The translations under genes were made by a program, and so were the position numbers. 64,000 nt of DNA, taken from positions 7,111,054 through 7,175,053 of the forward strand of contig OX422196.1 of NCBI GenBank assembly GCA_949130485.1. The letters are read 5' to 3'. The notes under the pieces are model-generated. The model saw only the letters and a program-made list of their open reading frames with translations, was not told the origin of the DNA and searched no databases. Shown in pieces: positions 57,601-64,000 of the stretch (its first letter is position 1; every line of letters starts with the position of its first letter). The DNA is from Agelas oroides (taxonomy: Eukaryota; Porifera; Demospongiae; Agelasida; Agelasidae).

Positions 57601-59424
57601 CAGTAGCCTCGTACCCAGGCCTTCTACCGTCTTGTGCTGTGTCCATCTCTGTATAGCTAGGAGTTCACTGGGCCAGTAGCCTCGTACCCAGGCCTTCTAC
57701 CGTCTTGTGCTGTGTCCATCTCTGTATAGCTAGGAGTTCACTGGGCCAGTAGCCTCGTACCCAGGCCTTCTACCGTCTTGTGCTGTGTCCATCTCTGTAT
57801 AGCTAGGAGCTCACTGGGCCAGTAGCCTCGTACCCAGGCCTTCTACCGTCTTGTGCTGTGTCCATCTCTGTATAGCTAGGAGCTCACTGGGCCAGTAGCC
57901 TCGTACCCAGGCCTTCTACCGTCTTGTGCTGTGTCCATCTCTGTATAGCTAGGAGCTCACTGGGCCAGTAGCCTCGTACCCAGGCCTTCTACCGTCTTGT
58001 GCTGTGTCCATCTCTGTATAGCTAGGAGCTCACTGGGCCAGTAGCCTCGTACCCAGGCCTTCTACCGTCTTGTGCTGTGTCCATCTCTGTATAGCTAGGA
58101 GTTCACTGAGCCAGTAGCCTCGTACCCAGGCCTTCTACCGTCTTGTGCTGTGTCCATCTCTGTATAGCTAGGAGCTCACTGGGCCAGTAGCCTCGTACCC
58201 AGGCCTTCTACCGTCTTGTGCTGTGTCCATCTCTGTATAGCTAGGAGCTCACTGGGCCAGTAGCCTCGTACCCAGGCCTTCTACCGTCTTGTGCTGTGTC
58301 CATCTCTGTATAGCTAGGAGCTCACTGAGCCAGTAGCCTCGTACCCAGGCCTTCTACCGTCTTGTGCTGTGTCCATCTCTGTATAGCTAGGAGCTCACTG
58401 GGCCAGTAGCCTCGTACCCAGGCCTTCTACCGTCTTGTGCTGTGTCCATCTCTGTATAGCTAGGAGCTCACTGGGCCAGTAGCCTCGTACCCAGGCCTTC
58501 TACCGTCTTGTGCTGTGTCCATCTCTGTATAGCTAGGAGCTCACTGGGCCAGTAGCCTCATACCCAGGCCTTCTACCGTCTTGTGCTGTGTCCATCTCTG
58601 TATAGCTAGGAGTTCACTGGGCCAGTAGCCTCGTACCCATCTTGTGCTGCTTCTTATCACGTGTGTCATGTCGGGTGGATAGATAGTCTCGTACCCAGAA
58701 ATAGTCTGTGTAGGAGAGTATCGGGTAAACGTCTGGAGACGTTTGTCTTTCTGTCATCATACAAGAGTAGCTGAGTACCAAGTATATAGGTAAGAGATTG
58801 CTTAACGCCTCCAGCCATGCATCTGATGCTGTATGTGGCATGTTTTACCAGCCACTCTAGTGCTGTAAGTAACTAAAGCTGGGTGAAGGCCTGGGCATGA
58901 AGTGGTCTTGCAAGCCACACCCTTCACAGAGACAGGAAGGGTCTGCAGCTGACGAGTTGTTGCCGTGGAATGCAGCTATCGAACAGCGTGGTTAGATGAT
59001 AAAATGCTGACATCCGCTAAACACGTTGTGATGTAATCACTGCTCCACGACAACATATGCAATCTGTGAAGAGCGCAGATCTCATTGGTCACAACAAGTT
59101 TCTGCCATGGTGACAACTTAATGGTTGCAGCGTAACCAGACCCTTCCTCTCTCTGCAAAGGGTGTGGTTTGTGAGGTTAGGTATGAAGTACCAGTACTGA
59201 GCCAGTAGCGGTACCTTAGAAGTAAGCTTCCCTATTCCTTGGCTCTTTGTGTTGGAGTACTCCTGCCTCATGTCCATTCGCTCTTCCTTCTGCAGGACCC
59301 CCACTACCAGGGACCAGTGGATGAAGACCATGTGCTCCGAGAAGGATACGTCAAATGGCACAGCTTGAAACTCTTTGACACTGCCTCCTTTTATAATTTC
59401 TGTCTCCCACAAGCTCCTTCTTGA
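54615..59424 (+). CDS. UFSP1: UFSP1-type UFM1-specific cysteine protease
   Basis: Processes the ubiquitin-like modifier UFM1 (peptidase family C78). Five GT/AG exons in phase: 54615-54731, 55063-55302, 55682-55784, 56059-56144, 59296-59424; 224 residues, close to short UFSP1 proteins and lacking the long N-terminal domain of UFSP2. Landmarks: HYLCDGMDDR joined by splicing to GWGCGYRSLQSICSW, with catalytic Cys at residue 43; SFVGSREWIGSYEVC; VDQLYGVPCKVIHVSSGGD; VGAPVMIGGDVD; and DPHYQGP, with the catalytic Asp and His at 183 and 185. The C-terminus FDTASFYNFCLPQ matches the family. All residues needed for activity are present, so it is probably functional. The last intron (3.15 kb) is mostly a satellite array and separates the Cys-bearing exons from the Asp-His exon. 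AATAAA at 59850 may be the poly-A signal. Confidence 0.93.
55344..55397. repeat. Palindromic element, TAGTCT variant
   Basis: TAGTCTTGCAAGCCAGACTC at the left is the inverse of GGGTCTGGCTTGCGAGACTA at the right; it begins 41 bases into the UFSP1 intron. Confidence 0.85.
56255..58640. repeat. 73-bp satellite array, about 32 units, in the last UFSP1 intron
   Basis: Unit: TAGCCTCGTACCCAGGCC, TTCTACCGTCTTGTGCTGTG, TCCATCTCTGTATAGCTAGG, AGCTCACTGGGCCAG. The measured spacing is exactly 73 between successive copies (75 for the first). Variants (GTTTTG, TATCATC, CACTGAGCC, AGTTCAC, ATACCTAGG) are shared by groups of non-adjacent units, a sign of multi-unit duplication. Every unit begins with the same 17-base end as the dispersed palindromes. 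Confidence 0.97.
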
Positions 59425-59918
59425 TAAAAACCGTGCATCATTGACAAAATCATAAAATTACTCTGATGTAATCGATCTCAATCCCAGGCCTCATTCCCAC
59501 CATGTAGGATGGTGGGAATGAGGATTGTATTCTAGTGCGTTTGATATTGTAGCCTCGTTCCCAAGCCGTTCCCGCCTCCAGTTTTTGATCGCTTGCAGTA
59601 TAAAAACTGGAGGCGGGAATGGCCTGGGAACGAGGCTATGATATTGCATTTTTTGTGTTATGTAATGTCATGTAATGTTTGAGTTTACGTACACATGCAG
59701 TGCATGTGCAACGTCTTATTAATTTTAAGACTGGGTGTTGTATCTTATTTTTAGATTCTGTCAGTGTAAGTTTTCATGTCAAACATGATGTTTAGAAAGT
59801 GAACCAGTGTGCAATAGTGAAAGTCCCCCACAACATAACATGTATACTTAATAAACCAGTCAGTACATTAATATGTTGGGAGGAAAGGAAAAAAATATGA
59901 CCACATGAATTTGCTACT
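59425..59918. other. Convergent 3' spacer between UFSP1 and PAQR
   Basis: Holds a palindrome of the TAGCCT family (59550-59638; arms TAGCCTCGTTCCCAAGCC and GGCCTGGGAACGAGGCTA), a smaller one near 59479-59524 (ATCTCAATCCCAGGCC type), and AATAAA at 59850-59855. No coding sequence seen. Confidence 0.6.
59550..59638. repeat. Palindromic element, 89 bp, TAGCCT-end family
   Basis: Arms TAGCCTCGTTCCCAAGCC and GGCCTGGGAACGAGGCTA; inner arms CCCGCCTCCAGTTTTTG and inverse around ATCGCTTGCAGTAT. The inner sequence GATCGCTTGCAGTA recurs in copies at 61820 and, as TCGCTTGCAGTAC, at 27310. Confidence 0.9.
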
Positions 59919-61034
59919 TTACAAGACTTTTTGTTTCATTTTATAGTGACCATCAGATGTTAGTTGACTTCCAAACCAGACAGCCATGGCAGATGTTACT
60001 GCCAGAGTTGTGAACGCTAACCCCAGTGAAGAAACGAAGGTGATTTCATCAACATGCTCATCTATTTCCTCTCTCCTCTCCGCTAAATCGTTCATCACGG
60101 CAAAAAAGTGAGCTAGTGTCCCACAAGTGGTTATAATGTGTACCCACTGATGATTATGTCCAACGATGTCGAACGTCCGTGGGCAGCATCTTTCTGGGGC
60201 TCTGGTTGCATTCAAAATGGCAGAGACTAAGTAACATATCCATCCCAGAAAGCAGTACGCCAAGGTATAAGAACACGTTTCTCTGGTAATACCACACTCT
60301 AAGAACCTGTAGTATGTTGGCAAGTTTCCATATGTGAAAGGGAGTGCAAATGCCAGCGTTCTCACGAGATATTTGCTCCCTTCCCAACGGTGTCGAGATG
60401 CACAGGAAAAGTAGACAGCCTGAAGTGAGCAGAGACATGAGACAGCCATGAAGAGGTTTGGAGAGTCAAACAAGAAGAATCCACTGTCGAAAGGTCTCAG
60501 ATAGTAAAAAGTGCTGCAGGAACCTCCAATTCCATACATGGAGATGGCAGCATAGTCAAAATAGAAACAGATGTGTCGGATTCTGGGTGACATGCAGTTA
60601 AAGAGGTGGGCCATGCTGCTACAGAGAAGGTAAGCACAAATGGACACCTCTAGTGACAACAGTGGGTAATATCTGTGATCCATAGCGTGCAAGGGCCACA
60701 TCTTCACGGGAAATGTCTTCGAGAAATAGACACAGAGAACCATGAAGGGAATAAAATGAGTCCAAATGTTGAATGTTTCGTTGTTGAGGCGAAACGCACT
60801 CACAATGCAGTCCAAGAACGAGGAATTTGGTTGTCTGTACCCAGTTTGGAGAAACCTCTCCTTGTAATGCTCGGGAACCTGCTCGACCGAGACGTACTTC
60901 TTTGTAAACAGTCTCCGAAATAACCCTTCGTTCTCCTCCCGTATCGCCTCAAGACGACCCTTGACAAATTCACCTGTTTCATTCGTCTTCATATCGTCTG
61001 ACGGCTTCATTGGAGGTATATTTTCCTTAGCCAT
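59919..61034 (-). CDS. PAQR family seven-helix receptor (membrane progestin receptor-like)
   Basis: Single-exon gene of 371 residues from MAKENIPPMK (61034). An in-frame ATG at 61169 would add 45 residues of low family resemblance. Landmarks: GYRQPNSSFLDCIVSAF with LNNETFNIWTHFIPF before helix 1; SSMAHLFNCMSPRIRHICFY then DYAAISMYGIGGS; and near the C-terminus FDIVGHNHQWVHII. The Ser, Asp and His residues in these motifs are the conserved zinc-site residues of PAQR proteins and are all present. Seven hydrophobic segments are evident. The intronless coding region and sequence resemble the PAQR5/7/8 group, which signals in response to steroids in vertebrates; the ligand here is unknown. The protein ends SQLTSDGHYKMKQKVL. 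Confidence 0.93.
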   Translation of the reverse strand: MAKENIPPMKPSDDMKTNETGEFVKGRLEAIREENEGLFRRLFTKKYVSVEQVPEHYKERFLQTGYRQPNSSFLDCIVSAFRLNNETFNIWTHFIPFMVLCVYFSKTFPVKMWPLHAMDHRYYPLLSLEVSICAYLLCSSMAHLFNCMSPRIRHICFYFDYAAISMYGIGGSCSTFYYLRPFDSGFFLFDSPNLFMAVSCLCSLQAVYFSCASRHRWEGSKYLVRTLAFALPFTYGNLPTYYRFLECGITRETCSYTLAYCFLGWICYLVSAILNATRAPERCCPRTFDIVGHNHQWVHIITTCGTLAHFFAVMNDLAERREEIDEHVDEITFVSSLGLAFTTLAVTSAMAVWFGSQLTSDGHYKMKQKVL

Positions 61035-61245
61035 GCTAGCAGTCCAGCAGTCTGATTGACTCTTTTGGGGTTCAGCTATGCGGATGTTTATGGCAGCCCC
61101 GCCCCACGCTGAGCTACTTATCTGGCGGCGCCCGCCATAGTGGCGCCTCGGGGGCTCGCGCATGCGCATATTATTGCAGCTGCACTGCGAACTGGAGCTC
61201 GAGAATCGGCGACTTTGTAGCTACCTATACATGCATGCAAGTAAT
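61035..61245. promoter_or_regulatory. Divergent spacer between PAQR and the secreted-protein gene
   Basis: GC-rich stretch with CGCCCGCCATAGTGGCGCC and GCGCATGCGCAT (the latter resembling an NRF1-type palindrome). It holds the extra in-frame PAQR ATG at 61169. A shared promoter is inferred from gene order. Confidence 0.45.
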
Positions 61246-61309
61246 GTCGTCATGCTAGTGGTTGTTGGTATCCTTCTGTCGTCATGCTAGTGGTTGTTGG
61301 TATCCTTCT
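61246..61309 (+). promoter_or_regulatory. 32-bp tandem duplication over the start codon, creating an overlapping uORF
   Basis: GTCGTCATGCTAGTGGTTGT and the following 12 bases occur twice in a row (61246-61277 and 61278-61309). The second ATG (61284) opens the signal-peptide exon. The first (61252) opens a 12-codon frame that stops with TAG at 61288-61290, overlapping the main start out of frame. Confidence 0.75.
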
Positions 61310-63597
61310 GTTGTTCACACTGTGTTCTGCTGATAGTGACTTGCAGCTGCAAGTACATCAACTACAGCTGCACAGCACTGTCCAGGGAGAAGACACTTGG
61401 CTCTACGCCAGTGAAAGTGAGTGTCTTGCTATCAGCCGCTGAGCATGGTGAAGGGTTCCTTGTTTTCTATCCATGCAGGCATCACAGCAAAAGGATGCTT
61501 TGCATTCTCGTCCCATGCACTGAACAGCACAATCAGCCTGGACCTATCTTCTGCTGCACTGACAAGCAATGGTCTTACCATTGGTGTGACTCCCTTTGAC
61601 AGCTCAAACTGCTTTAAGCTAGACTTTGTACTACCTGAGCCTGGAAAACATCAACTGGAGATAGGTATAGTGGAGGCGATGAACGGAAGTGCAACCCTCA
61701 TTGGCAATGCATCAACCCCAGTCACTGTGGAGGTACTTCAGAGGGAAGGTGAGCGTTTGGAGTGGCTGGGAGGTGAAACTTGGAAGCTGCAACCTGTAAA
61801 ATGTGTTGTAAAGTACTGGTAGCCTCGTTCCCAGGCCTCCCCCAGCTCCAGTTTTTGATCGCTTGCAGTACGCAAAAACGGAGGGGGAAGGCATGGGAGA
61901 TTTAGTCATGGTGATGTGATATAATGATAGGTAGACAAGACACATGGGGGTGGTGCCCGACGAAGAATCTCAAAACTCTTCCTGTAATATCTTGTTCAAG
62001 AATTCAAGACCGCAGCGTTCGAAAGGCAGTGTCAATACAGCTTGTTGTTCGGTAAACTCGAGGCTGATCAACATAAAGTTTGTCAGTTACAACAATTGGA
62101 CACTGCCCCCCCTCTGTCTACCCTCTGTCCACCTGACATCATCACACATGACTAAATCTCCAAAGCCTTCTCCCTACATTCTACAAAAACTGGAGCCAGG
62201 GAAGGCCTGGGAATGAGGCTAAAGTGCTGGTATTAGAATTCTGTACAGTCTCAGTCCCAGATCCAAGACCAACCCCAGCATGGATTACCCCCCAGCATGT
62301 GTTACACTGGAAGTGATATATGCACCAGATGAGGTCTGGGAACAAGACTAAATTCCATAACTGTCGCCATTTAGAATCAATAATAGCATACTCATAGTAG
62401 CTCCCTGCATGCGGGGCCTAGTCATGCACTGATTTAAGGTGTACTTCTTGCAGGTTGCTGTCGCCTGGCTTTACATGATGAAGGCTTCTCCCCTCTTGGA
62501 AGGTTGCTTGTGAAAGACGAAAATACAGTAAATACGAATATTTTACTAATGCATCTCAGCAGCTATTTATGTGTGTCATGGTTTTTACAGACAGTATGGG
62601 TACAGCTGCAACCCTATGGGCTGCAAGCCTCTGGAGAGCTCTCTTTTGAACAAGCCTCTCTTGGAGCTGTGCCTATTGTGACACTCACGAGTGGTACAGA
62701 TAAGGAGGTTATTAGAGCAGAATGGAATCCAGTAAGTATACACCACCCTACACTAATGATTCTTCTCCAAAATTGATCCAAGTGTTTCTTTCCACCAATC
62801 AGGATCAGAATTCTTGGGTGGTACACCTGGGGAATGAAAACTTGGAAAACTGTGGTAACCCATTGTTTGCAGCTGAAAGTTTCATGCACCATTGTGCATA
62901 TATTTCGGAGATGTGATTCTCTTTGTGTACAGTGGAACCGACATGTTGAATAGGGGGCCACTTGTTATGTTTCCATGCACAGGCATGGGGTGTTCTTTTG
63001 ATGTTCGGATGTCGGTAAATGTGGGCCGTTGCCAAGTGGAGGGGAGACAGGGAGGTCTTCTGGTAGCCTCCAAAGGTAGTAAGCCTGATATTGTACATCT
63101 GTGCTAGCCGTACAAGGCAAGCATAACATGGGAGTAATTGGGACGAATCATTCAGGAATGCACCAAATTTAGCTAATGGTAGCTGAATTCTGATAGCTCT
63201 GGCTATAGGTTAGCTTAGTTTCCAGGGTCCCACCCAAGCTTTGCCATATTGCAAGTGATGGAAGACTGGGTGAGGGCCAGGAAACAAGGCTAGCCATAGA
63301 TTGTAAGCTACATCAAAATGGTATGCTAACCATGGTTGCATCTGCTGATGGAGTTCCTGTAACTGGCTGTTACATAAAACATGCACACACATGCAGTGCC
63401 AGTGCTACAGTGGATATCACAATTGGTTGGTAACACATCAGGTGAAGAACCGCCTGGCTCTAGCAGTCCAGCTCTGGGTAGCGCGACACCCCTCACCGCT
63501 CATCTGCAGTGCCACCCTGAAATAGCAGTGGCTGCTGTCGGTATGTGTAAACTGTGCAGGTGTATAGATTGTTGGCATAGACTAGCTTCATTCCCAC
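61284..63597 (+). CDS. Predicted secreted or membrane protein, unrecognised (3' end not resolved)
   Basis: The first exon 61284-61416 encodes a signal peptide (MLVVVGILLLFTLCSADS). Next, in phase: 61479-61748 (ITAKGCFAFSSHALNSTISL ... VTVEVLQRE), about 62454-62528 (GCCRLALHDEGFSPLGRLLV) and 62591-62731 (TVWVQLQPYGLQASGELSF ... VIRAEWNP). A following exon probably starts at 62804 (DQNSWVVHL), but later junctions near 62870-63075 (GTDMLNRGPLVMFPC, CQVEGRQGGLLVASK) and 63397-63540 cannot be fixed by eye. Beta-strand-like composition, cysteines and several N-x-S/T sites fit an extracellular domain. I do not recognise the family. It reads out of a head-to-head arrangement with the PAQR gene. Confidence 0.55.
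61820..61896. repeat. Palindromic element, TAGCCT-end family, right end decayed
   Basis: TAGCCTCGTTCCCAGGCC, CCAGCTCCAGTTTTTGATCG at the left; CGGAGGGGGAAGGCATGGGA at the right. It lies in the intron after exon 61479-61748. Looser relatives: 62155-62222 and 63211-63292. Confidence 0.75.
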
Positions 63598-64000
63598 TAC
63601 TAACAATTAACAAAAAAATAATAATCAATGAAACTAAATATTAATCAACAAAACTAAACTAAATAATAATCATTGAAACTAAACTAAATATTAACCAATG
63701 AATATTAACCAATGAAACTGAAACTAAACTAAATATTAATCAATGAAAATATTAACCAATGAAACTAAACTAAATACATGTATTAATCAATGAAACTAAA
63801 CTAAATATTAACCAATGAAACTAAACTAAATACATGTATTAACCAATGAAACTAAACTAAATACATGTATTAATCAATGAAACTAAACTAAATATTAACC
63901 AATGAAACTAAACTAAATAATAATCATTGAAACTAAATTAAATATTAACCAATGAATATTAACCAATGAAACTAAACTAAATATTAATCAATGAAAATAT
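63598..64000. repeat. AT-rich tandem repeat (TATTAACCAATGAAACTAAA units) running off the window
   Basis: Variants of TTAATCAATGAAACTAAACT-AAA, with or without TACATG, repeat about 15 times. The array continues past the window end, so its size is unknown. It sits in or after the unresolved 3' part of the secreted-protein gene. Confidence 0.9.

Noticed and set aside
56255-58640. CRISPR-like regular repeat array
   Set aside because: Units are contiguous with no unique spacers, and the setting is a eukaryotic intron.
62933-62945. TACAGTGGAACC resembling the end of the TA-flanked transposon at 26089
   Set aside because: There is no matching inverted end downstream, and the following sequence reads as probable coding (GTDMLNRGPLVMFPC).
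61284-63597. A complete exon model to the window end for the secreted protein
   Set aside because: Junctions after 62731 give conflicting phases (one candidate intron would be only 20 bases), so only the first four exons are claimed.

Overview
This window looks like eukaryotic nuclear DNA from an animal, probably an early-branching invertebrate such as a sponge (the clade is a guess). Coding exons are short and scattered, every junction I could trace uses GT/AG, and the genes include a ciliary TOG protein, a UFM1 protease, a PAQR membrane receptor and a nucleolar ribosome-assembly factor. Introns and spacers are crowded with microsatellites, minisatellites, fold-back elements and decayed transposons. 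No prokaryotic operons, phage or CRISPR loci are present.

Layout. 1-2295 (-): NOP53/GLTSCR2 homologue, cut by the window start. 2296-2696: probable shared promoter. 2697-14321 (+): a complete 13-exon TOGARAM1/crescerin gene. 14594-14675 (-): tRNA-Ser(GCT). 14728-23240 (-): a complete 24-exon gene for an 831-residue protein with two EF-hand pairs and a recurring THF-type motif, probably axonemal. 23457-28259 (-): a partial second copy of the DUF917 half of the next gene. 28260-42360: transposon graveyard with a CCHC/nuclease-like ORF, a Pif1-type helicase fragment, paired copies of an inverted-repeat element and a CR1/L2-like LINE. 42454-54468 (-): a 15-exon gene fusing a HyuA-type hydantoinase/oxoprolinase domain to a DUF917 (S-methyl-thiohydantoin desulfurase-like) domain. 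54469-54614: second compact divergent promoter. 54615-59424 (+): UFSP1-type UFM1 protease, with a 2.4-kb satellite of 73-bp units in its last intron. 59919-61034 (-): single-exon PAQR receptor. 61284 onward (+): secreted or membrane protein that I do not recognise, running toward the window end.

The most interesting points are: (i) the intron-rich HyuA-DUF917 fusion gene with a tandem partial duplicate that has lost a 5' splice site; (ii) a family of more than 20 short palindromes with the shared end TAGCCTCGTTCCCAGGC, a probable 396-bp parent form, and a satellite whose every unit carries the same end; (iii) simple-sequence tracts that sit exactly at 3' splice sites, in sense orientation; (iv) the repeat architecture of the EF-hand protein. 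Exon coordinates come from reading splice sites and keeping codon phase by eye; no alignment or expression data were available.
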